In this document: piece after piece, positions 19,500 to 27,348 of the stretch
Numbering within the stretch: position 1 is the stretch's first letter
How the letters are laid out: each line of letters opens with the position of its first letter
DNA from: Pseudomonadota bacterium
Lineage (GTDB): Bacteria > Desulfobacterota > Desulfobulbia > Desulfobulbales > CALZHT01
Length of the DNA stretch: 45,424 bases
Direction: 5' to 3'
Assembly: GCA_018823135.1 (NCBI GenBank)
Contig: JAHJJF010000061.1
Location: forward strand, 1 to 45,424
Translations under genes and position numbers: made by a program
Notes under the pieces: generated by a model
The model's input: the letters and a program-made list of their open reading frames with translations, nothing else
Databases searched by the model: none
What the model was told of the DNA's origin: nothing

Positions 19500-20270
19500 A
19501 TGAGCCAGGAAGTATTCAAACCTAAAATTCTGGGTTTTCTCTGCAATTGGTGTTGTTATGCGGCTGCTGATTCAGCCGGCGTATCAAGATACCAGTACCC
19601 ACCAAACCTGAGGACGATCAGGGTTATGTGTACCGGTCGCATTGATCCGGCTTTTATCTTACGCGGTTTTATTGAAGGTGCGGATGGCATCTTCACCGGC
19701 GGCTGACAACTCGGCGAATGTCATTACCAGGTTGGTAATTATGATGCAATGGGAGTCAATGCTCTGGTCAAAAAGGTACTTGTGGAAGTTGGTTTCAAAC
19801 CAGAACGTTTCAATCTGCAATGGGCCTCTGCCGCAGAAGCGCCGCGTTTCGTAAAACTTATAACCGATTTCACCCGGCAAATCCAAGAGATTGGACCACT
19901 AGGTGAAGCAGAAGGATTTAACCCTGGTCAAATAAAACAAAAGCTCGAAGATGCCCTTGAACTGGTAAGCAGCCGCAAATTACGTGTGAGTTTTGGCAAT
20001 CTGACAAAAAACTCCCGCAAAGAAGGCGCTTTTACCCAGGAATTCATCAGTAATCTGGTGGATGAAAAAATGACAGATCCCATCTCATCGGGACTTATCG
20101 AAGCGGGTTTAATAACCGCCTTAAAGGGCTCAAAATCACCTGTAGCGGTGAGCGCCTTGGCAAAACAAACAGGCACTTCAACTGAACAGATAGAAAAACT
20201 TTTGACAACCTGGTTAAAACAGGAAAAAGTAAAACAGAGCGGCAAAAAATGGGCTCTTATCGAAAAATAA
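19500..20270 (+). CDS. mvhD: Selenocysteine-containing MvhD/FrhD-type iron-sulfur subunit with C-terminal helical extension
   Basis: 256 residues when TGA at 19704-19706 is read as Sec69. The [2Fe-2S] motif begins [11 protein letters not shown] (C15, C18, C19), followed by [10 protein letters not shown] and [10 protein letters not shown] (C44). The Sec lies in [22 protein letters not shown], where MvhD proteins usually have GCHxGDCHY. MvhD carries electrons between a hydrogenase or formate dehydrogenase and HdrA. Residues about 190-256 form an extra segment with a winged-helix look ([21 protein letters not shown]), not part of minimal MvhD. The start is 3 bp after hdrA, and the ribosome site GAGGAG lies inside the hdrA end, so the two are translationally coupled and likely form one complex. 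Confidence 0.93.
19704..19739 (+). promoter_or_regulatory. Sec UGA and SECIS-like hairpin in mvhD
   Basis: After TGA at 19704-19706, ATTACC (19723-19728) pairs perfectly with GGTAAT (19734-19739) around the loop AGGTT, which is close to the E. coli fdhF apical loop. An outer TCA/TGA pairing can extend the stem across a short bulge. Confidence 0.8.
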
Positions 20271-20305
20271 CCAAGCAACGCAGAAGATTTTAACTGGAAA
20301 ATATA

Positions 20306-20337
20306 GTATGGAGGCTGTTGCAAAATAGCCTCCATAC
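20306..20337 (+). terminator. Strong hairpin after mvhD, possible terminator or attenuator
   Basis: GTATGGAGGCT (20306-20316) and AGCCTCCATAC (20327-20337) pair perfectly over 11 bp with a 10-nt loop, 35 nt after the mvhD stop. The T-run after it is poor (ATACTTTG), so termination may be partial and allow some read-through into the response regulator, whose Shine-Dalgarno begins just 8 nt later. Confidence 0.55.
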
Positions 20338-20357
20338 ATACTTTGAGGAAATGATTA

Positions 20358-20723
20358 TTGGCAACTATTCTGCTAGTCGATGATGATAAACTGGTACTGG
20401 CAGTTACCCAGGAACTCCTTGAATTTCTCAAGCATAAAGTTTTTGCTGCCAATAACGGCCAAACAGCACTTGATATTCTAAAAAAATATTCCCAGATAAT
20501 TGATATAGTCCTTCTTGACTTATCACTTCCGGACATGAATGGCGCCGATATGATACCAATTATCATGAATCAGGCCCCAAAATGTAAGATTGTCGTGTGT
20601 ACCGGGGGGGATTTCAAGGAAGATGATACCGACACCTTTTCACAACGTGGCATAGCGGCGATACTGTTAAAACCTTTTGAATTCGATGAGCTCAAAAGCA
20701 CTCTAAACAGATTGCTTGCCTGA
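20358..20723 (+). CDS. Receiver-only response regulator (CheY-like)
   Basis: 121 residues making a single receiver domain. The acidic pocket is VDDD at 7-10, the phospho-acceptor is D54 in VLLDLSLPDMNG, the conserved Thr region is CTGG and the Lys is in LLKPFEFDEL. There is no output domain, so it must act through a partner such as a phosphorelay kinase or other binding protein. The start is TTG at 20358, set by GAGGA at 20345-20349; the ATG at 20351 is out of frame. It follows mvhD on the same strand but is separated by a strong hairpin, so membership of the C1 operon is uncertain. No kinase is adjacent. Confidence 0.88.
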   Translation: MATILLVDDDKLVLAVTQELLEFLKHKVFAANNGQTALDILKKYSQIIDIVLLDLSLPDMNGADMIPIIMNQAPKCKIVVCTGGDFKEDDTDTFSQRGIAAILLKPFEFDELKSTLNRLLA

Positions 20724-20864
20724 CCCTGACTAACTTACGTGCCTTTATTGAAAATTTAACGATCAAAGGTGGCATGGATGGTCATGAACTTGGTGATTCA
20801 GCTATAATCTTCTAATGGTGTTTGCCTTTATTGCGTTCAGATGCGGCGCATGTGTAAGTATGCC

Positions 20865-21920
20865 TTAAGCTGATTTCCCGGCAAGCTGACCGCAGGCAGC
20901 GGAAATATCACTTCCTCTACTGCTTCTGACGATCACCGTATATTCCGCATCCCACAATATTTGTTGAAATGAATCGACCCGTTCCTGAGCAGGTTGTTTA
21001 TAGGGTAATTCGCCGGACTCGTTATAGGGTAACAGATTGATTTTACAAGGTATACCCTTCAGCATTTGAGCAAGTTTTCTCGCATCATCATCAGAATCAT
21101 TCACATCTTTGAGCAGGATATATTCGAACATGATCCGCCTTCTTTTGGGAAGAGGAAATTTCCTGCACGCTTCAATCAGGTCCTTCAATGGATATTTCTT
21201 GTTCACCGGCATGAGTAAATTTCTAACAGAATCCGAAGTAGCATGCAATGAAACGGCAAGGTTTATATTGGTTTTATCACCCAACTCATGAATCTTTGGG
21301 ACAATTCCGCATGTAGAAACCGTTATTTTCCGTTGAGAAAAGTCCAAACCTCGTTGATCTGTGAGAATTTCAATTGCTGCAATAAGATTATCGAAATTGA
21401 GCAGGGGTTCGCCCATGCCCATGAATACAATATTGTTTATCATTTTTTCAGAATTGAGCGTTTGTCCTGATTGATTGGCCCGTATTTTATCAATTACCGA
21501 AGTGACCTGGTTGATAATCTCGGCAGGAGTCAGGTTTCGAGTGAATCCCAAGGTGCCGGTGAGGCAGAAAGCACATTTCATCGCGCACCCCACCTGAGAA
21601 GAAACACAGAGGGTATTTCTATCGTCTTCAGGGATCAGAACACTTTCAATAACCGCTCCATCATCCAGGATAAACCCATATTTGACCGTACCGTCTTTTG
21701 AAGATTCTTCGGTATAATTTGAGAAACTGCCAATAACCGCGTTTTCTGCAAGAAGGGCTCGAACTTCCTTCGTTATATCAGTCATTTGGGAAAAATCAGT
21801 AAACCCGGGCCGATATAACCAGGAAAAAATCTGGGCAGCCCGGTATTTGGGTAATCCAAGTTTTTCAACAAAAAAGGATAATTGTTTTGAGGTATAATTT
21901 TTGAGATCAGGTTTGTTCAT
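20865..21920 (-). CDS. rlmN: Dual-specificity 23S rRNA/tRNA adenine-C2 methyltransferase RlmN
   Basis: 351-residue radical SAM enzyme of the RlmN/Cfr family, which methylates C2 of A2503 in 23S rRNA and A37 in some tRNAs. The cluster motif is GCAMKCAFCLTG (CX3CX2C). MGMGEPLLN and the C-terminal RSSRGSDISAACGQL, with the methyl-accepting Cys, are present. The N-terminal accessory domain is complete. It begins 11 nt after the stop of an upstream radical SAM gene on the same strand, so the two are probably co-transcribed. It converges on the response regulator; the 141-bp gap between them shows no clear terminator. Confidence 0.95.
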   Translation of the reverse strand: MNKPDLKNYTSKQLSFFVEKLGLPKYRAAQIFSWLYRPGFTDFSQMTDITKEVRALLAENAVIGSFSNYTEESSKDGTVKYGFILDDGAVIESVLIPEDDRNTLCVSSQVGCAMKCAFCLTGTLGFTRNLTPAEIINQVTSVIDKIRANQSGQTLNSEKMINNIVFMGMGEPLLNFDNLIAAIEILTDQRGLDFSQRKITVSTCGIVPKIHELGDKTNINLAVSLHATSDSVRNLLMPVNKKYPLKDLIEACRKFPLPKRRRIMFEYILLKDVNDSDDDARKLAQMLKGIPCKINLLPYNESGELPYKQPAQERVDSFQQILWDAEYTVIVRSSRGSDISAACGQLAGKSA

Positions 21921-21931
21921 TTGTAAACGTC

Positions 21932-22801
21932 TCAGAGCGCACGAAATCGTTCCGGCACTAATGGTGTACGGCCGGCAATCGCACTTTCAATCATTGCAAG
22001 AACTGCTTGTTTATCACGGGAAAGCCTGCTGTTTATCGGCAAATAATTGGAAGCGTGATTTGTTTGGAATAAAGCTTTCTCCAGATTGATATTTTCAACC
22101 ATGACGTGCAGTTCCTGTAATAATTCCATTTCCGTGGGAAGAAAAAATTCTCCTTTCTTCGCAAGTTGATAAAGAGGGGTATTAGGTAACAGCATCAAGG
22201 TAAGCACTCCGATCTGATTGGGTTTCATGGCGGTCAAAACACATCCTGTATCATGTGCATGGGCATGGGAATTTTTCACTCCTGCTATACCAAGAAGCAC
22301 GGTCACCGATAGAAAAAGTCCGCTTCGACGGACCTTATTCCCGGCTAGAATCATTTTTTCAGAATCAGATCCTTTGCGGATAAAGGCAAGGGTTGGATCA
22401 TGACCGGTTTCAAGGCCCATATACACCCGGTCAAGACCTAAACTTTTGAGTTCTGACAGCTGATCATCGGTCTTTGAAAGAATGCTTCGGGTGTTCCCAT
22501 AAAGGCTGATTCTGTTGACCCATGTAAGACGTGATTTGATTCTATCAAACAACTCTACCAGTCGATGGTGGGGGAGGGTGAGGACATCGCCATCGGCAAG
22601 GAAAACCCTTTTCTGACGTTTACAGTAGGTGGCGGCAAAGTCGATATCAAGATCAATAATTTGAGAATCTTTTATCCGAAACGGTTCGTCCTTATACGTT
22701 CCGCAAAAGGTACATTTATTATGGGAACAACCAACGGTAACCTGAAGAATAATGCTGTCAGCTTCGCTTGGCGGCCTGATTATCGTACCTTCGTAATGCA
22801 T
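21932..22801 (-). CDS. Radical SAM protein with CX4CX2C cluster motif, function unknown
   Basis: 289 residues. The iron-sulfur motif is GCSHNKCTFCGTY (C25, C30, C33), with four residues between the first two cysteines instead of the canonical three. Elp3/MiaB-like features follow: FLADGDVL, LYGNTRS, LGLDRVYMGLETGHD and MLLPNTPLY. Similar CxHNKCxFC proteins are widespread in anaerobes and often annotated as radical SAM proteins of unknown role. The substrate cannot be inferred. Placement directly upstream of rlmN suggests co-expression but not necessarily a shared pathway. A modest ribosome site (CCAGG) precedes the ATG. Confidence 0.85.
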   Translation of the reverse strand: MHYEGTIIRPPSEADSIILQVTVGCSHNKCTFCGTYKDEPFRIKDSQIIDLDIDFAATYCKRQKRVFLADGDVLTLPHHRLVELFDRIKSRLTWVNRISLYGNTRSILSKTDDQLSELKSLGLDRVYMGLETGHDPTLAFIRKGSDSEKMILAGNKVRRSGLFLSVTVLLGIAGVKNSHAHAHDTGCVLTAMKPNQIGVLTLMLLPNTPLYQLAKKGEFFLPTEMELLQELHVMVENINLEKALFQTNHASNYLPINSRLSRDKQAVLAMIESAIAGRTPLVPERFRAL

Positions 22802-22910
22802 CAGCCTGGATATTTCATAATATTTGAGATATGTGTTGGGCTTTGTATGGTCGATGTGGACCGAACAGGTAAAACATTTCTTAATTTACAATAATAGTTG
22901 AGCTGGGCGA

Positions 22911-22978
22911 GCTGATCAGTCCAAAACGACTGGAGTTCAATGTATCAACATACTTCAGTATAGCTGATTACATTGAAC
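22911..22978 (-). other. Pair of hairpins between serC and the radical SAM gene
   Basis: GTTCAATGTA (22935-22944) and TACATTGAAC (22969-22978) are perfect inverted repeats. Inside them TCA/TGA and ATAC/GTAT pair further, giving a long, nearly continuous stem. A second small hairpin, CAGTC ... GACTG, lies beside it at 22917-22932. On the transcribed minus strand they start about 42 nt after the serC stop. There is no long T-run, so they may be a factor-dependent terminator, a processing site or a repeat element. Confidence 0.5.
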
Positions 22979-23020
22979 CTTATATCTTCAGCTTAACTGG
23001 TGAAATATCCAGGAGTCATA

Positions 23021-24100
23021 TCAACCGTTTTTCTTTTCAAATTCATCCATGTACTGAACGAGTTGTTGGATTCCTTGTTTCGGGAAAGCATTATAGATCG
23101 AAGCGCGCACACCGCCAACGGACCGATGGCCTTTTAATCCGTCAAGACCGATTGCCGTCGCCTCGGTGATGAATTTTGCTTCAAGCTCCGGTGTGGGCAG
23201 GTTGAAGGTGACATTCATCCGCGAGCGGGAAGAAACTTTAGCATGTCCTTTATAAAAATCAGTTTTATCAATTGCCGCATAGAGAAGATCTGCTTTTTCC
23301 TGGTTCATCGCATCCATTACCGAAATACCGCCAAGACCTTTGAGCCATTTTAAAACCAGCCCAATGGTATGAATCGCAAAACACGGTGGGGTGTTATACA
23401 TCGAGCCTGAATCGGCGTGGGTTTTATATTTGAACATAGTCGGAATATTTTCAGGGACGCGATCGAGGAGATCATCCCTGATGATAACCACTGCGCAACC
23501 AGCAGGACCCATGTTTTTCTGTGCACCGGCAAAGATAATCCCAAATTTGGATATATCAATGGGAGTGGACAAAATATCTGACGACATATCGCAGACCAGT
23601 GTTTCATGGGACGGGAAAGAATGATACTGCGTTCCGTAAATAGTATTGTTCGAAACAAAGTAGAGATATTGAGCCTCAGCAGGCACAGTGTAATCGCCTT
23701 GTTGCGGCACATGATCAAAAACACTGGATTCGCTGCTATAGGCAACATCCACATTACCGAAAAGTTTTGCTTCTTTAATGGCTTTTTTGGACCAGACCCC
23801 TGTATTCAGATAACAGGCGGTCTTGTCACTGGTGAGTAAATTCATCGGCACCATGGCAAACTGCGTGGAGGCGCCGCCCTGCAAAAATAAAACTTTATAG
23901 TTGGCTGGGATGGATAAGAGAAGGCGAAGGTTAGCCTCTGTCTCATCTGTTATGGCAATGAAGTCTTTGCTGCGGTGACTCATTTCGATGAGTCCGATTC
24001 CCTTGTTATTATAATTGATAATATCTTTTGCAGCTTGAGCAAGCACTTCCTGTGGAAGGGTTGCCGGACCGGGACTGAAGTTGAAAATTCTATCTGGCAT
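23021..24100 (-). CDS. serC: Phosphoserine aminotransferase
   Basis: 359 residues when started at the ATG at 24100, the normal SerC length. GGAGG stands 5 nt upstream; the adjacent in-frame ATG at 24103 is only 2 nt from it. A frame open further upstream adds 38 unlikely residues. SerC transfers an amino group from glutamate to 3-phosphohydroxypyruvate in serine synthesis, using PLP. Visible motifs are NFSPGPATLP at the start, MSHRS, QGGASTQFAM, the PLP-lysine region IFAGAQKNMGPAG, and HRSVGGVRASIYNA near the end. Serine feeds C1 units to tetrahydrofolate, but no direct operon link to the C1 genes is seen. Confidence 0.95.
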   Translation of the reverse strand: MPDRIFNFSPGPATLPQEVLAQAAKDIINYNNKGIGLIEMSHRSKDFIAITDETEANLRLLLSIPANYKVLFLQGGASTQFAMVPMNLLTSDKTACYLNTGVWSKKAIKEAKLFGNVDVAYSSESSVFDHVPQQGDYTVPAEAQYLYFVSNNTIYGTQYHSFPSHETLVCDMSSDILSTPIDISKFGIIFAGAQKNMGPAGCAVVIIRDDLLDRVPENIPTMFKYKTHADSGSMYNTPPCFAIHTIGLVLKWLKGLGGISVMDAMNQEKADLLYAAIDKTDFYKGHAKVSSRSRMNVTFNLPTPELEAKFITEATAIGLDGLKGHRSVGGVRASIYNAFPKQGIQQLVQYMDEFEKKNG

Positions 24101-24393
24101 CATATCCTCCGTTGAATGATGAAATATATATAAAGTCGTAAAAAAAGCCGTTAGTTTTGTATCGCCTTTAAAATGTTCGTCTTGGGCGTTTACAGGTTGC
24201 AGAATTATCAGCAATGCTTAATAAAACATGTTAATTTACAGGATGAAAGAAGTTTGGACAATCTAATTCATCTTTAATAGAAGTCTTTTTCAAAAAAATT
24301 CAAAGGTATTTAAGTTGATATCATTTAGGATTTCGTAAATATACTACGAGTTCGAAACATTATTCTCCCATAATAAAATATATCTTTTGAATC

Positions 24394-25317
24394 ATGTCCC
24401 AAATACCCCAGGCCATAGCCATCATCGGGCCGACAGGTGTCGGAAAAACCGATATATCACTTGAAATTGCCGAAAAATTTGCAGGAGAAATAATCAGTGT
24501 TGATTCCATGCAGATTTATCGACACATGAATATCGGTACTGCCAAGGCAACATTTGCTGAAAGGGCGAGAGTTCCTCACTATCTCATAGACATTGTCGAC
24601 CCGGATGAAGAGTACAATGCAGCAAATTTTACCCGAGATGCCCTGATCGCAGCAAAACAAATTCATGCGAAAGGCAAAATCCCCATTTTGGTGGGCGGCA
24701 CCGGGCTTTATATTAAATCTCTTCTTAAAGGCATATTCGATACAAAACCTGTTAACCATGACTTGAGGGCATATCTTAAAAAAGAACTGCAGGAAAAAGG
24801 AAGCGCCGTACTTTACCAGGAACTTGTTACTTGTGACCCCGCAGCCGCGCAAAAAATCCATCCAAACGATCACTACAGGATACTTCGTGCCCTTGAGGTC
24901 TTTAAGACTTCTGGAACGCCTCGTTCTCTACATTTTGAAAAACAGGAATATGAAAATCCATTCAAGCGCGTATTAAAAATCGGACTCACCTGCATAAATC
25001 GTCAAACCCTTTATGATCGAATCAACCAACGCGTAGAAATGATGATTAAGCTGGGTCTGATCGACGAGGTTAATACACTTCTTGAAATGGGCTATTCTCC
25101 AGACCTGAAGCCCATGCAGTCTATTGGCTACCGACATATGGTAAATCATATTCTGCAAAAATGGACACTGGATGAAAGTCTGAACCTCATGGCCAGAGAT
25201 ACCAGACGATATGCCAAGCGACAATTTACCTGGTTCAATGCCGACCCGGAAATCGTCTGGTATGAAAACAACCAGCAGGATATGATTATCAATCAAATTA
25301 ATAATCATATTAATTAA
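24394..25317 (+). CDS. miaA: tRNA dimethylallyltransferase
   Basis: 307 residues, typical of MiaA, which adds a dimethylallyl group to N6 of A37 in tRNAs reading UNN codons. P-loop GPTGVGKT is near the N-terminus, followed by DSMQIYRHMNIGTAK, VPHYLIDIVDP, VGGTGLYIKSLL, and the C-terminal QSIGYRHMV and RRYAKRQFTWF. The partner MiaB, which methylthiolates the product, is encoded 4 kb downstream on the same strand. No Shine-Dalgarno is evident before the ATG. The roughly 290-bp divergent gap from serC must hold both promoters; nothing specific was identified in it. Confidence 0.95.
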   Translation: MSQIPQAIAIIGPTGVGKTDISLEIAEKFAGEIISVDSMQIYRHMNIGTAKATFAERARVPHYLIDIVDPDEEYNAANFTRDALIAAKQIHAKGKIPILVGGTGLYIKSLLKGIFDTKPVNHDLRAYLKKELQEKGSAVLYQELVTCDPAAAQKIHPNDHYRILRALEVFKTSGTPRSLHFEKQEYENPFKRVLKIGLTCINRQTLYDRINQRVEMMIKLGLIDEVNTLLEMGYSPDLKPMQSIGYRHMVNHILQKWTLDESLNLMARDTRRYAKRQFTWFNADPEIVWYENNQQDMIINQINNHIN

Positions 25318-25362
25318 CGTAAAGACAGCTAAATAAATACAATACTTAATGTAACAGATAAC

Positions 25363-27129
25363 ATGAAAACAAGTTTTTTCAATAAAGTATGGAAGCAAAA
25401 AGAATACGATCTGGATAAATTCAGAATTCTTGCAGAAAATACCAATATCCCGGAAACCATACTCGCTATTCTTTTTAATCGAGGATTGACCACTCCGGAA
25501 GAAATTGAATCCTTTCTCGAACCGCAGCTCGCCCATCTCCCTTCGCCATTTTTAATGAAAGGCATGGCCGAAGCATCAGAAATCATCATACAGGCCCTGG
25601 AAGAAGCACGCATTGTCTGCATTTCAGGCGATTATGATGCTGACGGGGTCACTGCAACAGCAGTTTTGTCTCTTTTTTTTCGTGAAATCAATCTCGATGT
25701 TTTAACATTTCTCCCGGACAGAAATTTACACGGATACGGCCTCAACAAAGATTCACTACAAAATCTCTATAATGAAAGTCTCAAGAAAGGGTGCAGCAGC
25801 CCGGTTCTCATTTCAGTTGACTGCGGCATCGCAAACTCCGAGGAGGTTCTTGCCGCAAAACAAATGGGATTTACGGTGATCATAACCGACCACCATCAAC
25901 CGCCTGGAAAACTCCCGGATGCAGACGTTGTGATTAATCCATTGCAGGCGGGGTGCACGTTTCCGTTCAAACATCTCGCCGGAGTGGGTATTGCATTTTA
26001 TCTTGCAATGGGAGTCCGTAACAGACTCCACGAAAAAGGTTTCTGGAATGGAAACCGAATAGAAGCCACTAATCTTAAAAAATACCTTGATCTGGTCGCC
26101 ATTGGAACAATCGCGGATATGGTTCCGCTCATCGGCACCAATAGAATTCTTGCAAAAGCAGGGCTTGAAATACTCGCAAAACCCGTAGGGGTTGGAGTTA
26201 AAATTCTCTTAGAAAAATCATGCGGCGCCAATACCCAGATAACTTCCGAGGATATTTCCTTTCAGGTCTGTCCCCGAATCAATGCAGCCGGCAGACTTAA
26301 AAATGCTCAGATTGCTTTTGATCTGCTGACCAGTGATGACATTTATGAGGCCGAAATTCTGGCAATAGAATTGGACCAAATCAACACGGAAAGAAAGGCA
26401 ATAGTTAATGAGATAACCAGTAGAGCAATTGCAATGGCCGATAAAAAAATATCAAAAGGGCACAGTTCTCTGGTTTTGTATGATCCAGACTGGCATAACG
26501 GGGTTTTGGGGATTGTTGCATCACAAATTGTTAATAAATACAATCGACCGACAATTGTATTAAGTGATTCCGGTGGAATGATAAAGGGATCAGGAAGGTC
26601 AATAGAGGGATTAAACTTATACAAAACACTCCTGGGTTGCACAGAAATATTGCATAAATTCGGGGGGCATGAATCAGCCGTTGGTCTTTCTGTTTCAGCT
26701 AACAATATACTATTATTAGAAAATTTATTCGAAGAGGCAGTAGTTGCTCATTTAAATGATGAGGAAATACAAAACCCGAGGCTCTTGATTGACAACCAGG
26801 TAGATATTGCAGAGGTAATGCACACAGGTTTTATTGAATTGTATAAAAAAATTGAGCCGTTTGGGCTGGGAAATGAAGAACCGGTGTTTATGACAAATAA
26901 GAATGTAACAATTGCCGATACACGGAAGGTAGGCGCTGACAGTCTGCAATTTTCAATTAACGAAAATAATCGACAGTATAAAGCCTTTGGTTTTGGCATT
27001 GGCAGTCTCAATGAAACATTACCAAAAAAGTTTTCCCGGTTGGCATATTGTTTACGGCCCAATACTTTTCGAGGAATCCGCAAGTGGGAGATACGGGCAA
27101 TCGACATCATCACCAACTCAACACCTTGA
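25363..27129 (+). CDS. recJ: Single-stranded-DNA-specific 5'-3' exonuclease RecJ
   Basis: 588 residues, normal for RecJ. DHH-family motifs in order: CISGDYDADGVTATAVL, SVDCGIANSEE, IITDHHQPP, DLVAIGTIADMVPL, CPRINAAGR, and the DHHA1-type FGGHESAVGLSV, followed by an OB-like C-terminal domain. The enzyme degrades single-stranded DNA with 5' ends in recombination and mismatch repair. It starts 45 bp after miaA with a weak ribosome site and probably shares its transcript. The second half uses more A/T-ending codons than the first, which may be only local drift. Confidence 0.95.
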   Translation: MKTSFFNKVWKQKEYDLDKFRILAENTNIPETILAILFNRGLTTPEEIESFLEPQLAHLPSPFLMKGMAEASEIIIQALEEARIVCISGDYDADGVTATAVLSLFFREINLDVLTFLPDRNLHGYGLNKDSLQNLYNESLKKGCSSPVLISVDCGIANSEEVLAAKQMGFTVIITDHHQPPGKLPDADVVINPLQAGCTFPFKHLAGVGIAFYLAMGVRNRLHEKGFWNGNRIEATNLKKYLDLVAIGTIADMVPLIGTNRILAKAGLEILAKPVGVGVKILLEKSCGANTQITSEDISFQVCPRINAAGRLKNAQIAFDLLTSDDIYEAEILAIELDQINTERKAIVNEITSRAIAMADKKISKGHSSLVLYDPDWHNGVLGIVASQIVNKYNRPTIVLSDSGGMIKGSGRSIEGLNLYKTLLGCTEILHKFGGHESAVGLSVSANNILLLENLFEEAVVAHLNDEEIQNPRLLIDNQVDIAEVMHTGFIELYKKIEPFGLGNEEPVFMTNKNVTIADTRKVGADSLQFSINENNRQYKAFGFGIGSLNETLPKKFSRLAYCLRPNTFRGIRKWEIRAIDIITNSTP

Positions 27130-27348
27130 TTTTATTTATATTTATTTAACTATACATAATATACATTATGCGACATTACGATAATGATCGAACAATTGAG
27201 GTGAAATCTCAGGTTTTGTGTAAATCTTTAACCGAGCAATTTCAGAGCTTTTTTGGTATAGCAAATCCACAAAATCGTAAACCACTTCTGCAAGCGATAA
27301 TTCCAATTCAATTACTAATTTTCTGAATTAAGCCCCTGGAGAATGCGA

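Noticed and set aside
19704-19748. mvhD as two short proteins
   Set aside because: The second half begins in the same frame right after TGA with the QLGECHY motif expected after Sec.
24101-24214. SerC with 38 extra N-terminal residues
   Set aside because: The Shine-Dalgarno GGAGG and family length place the start at 24100.
27168-27326. 52-codon plus-strand ORF between recJ and purB
   Set aside because: No ribosome site, AT-rich flanks and no recognisable motif; may be chance.
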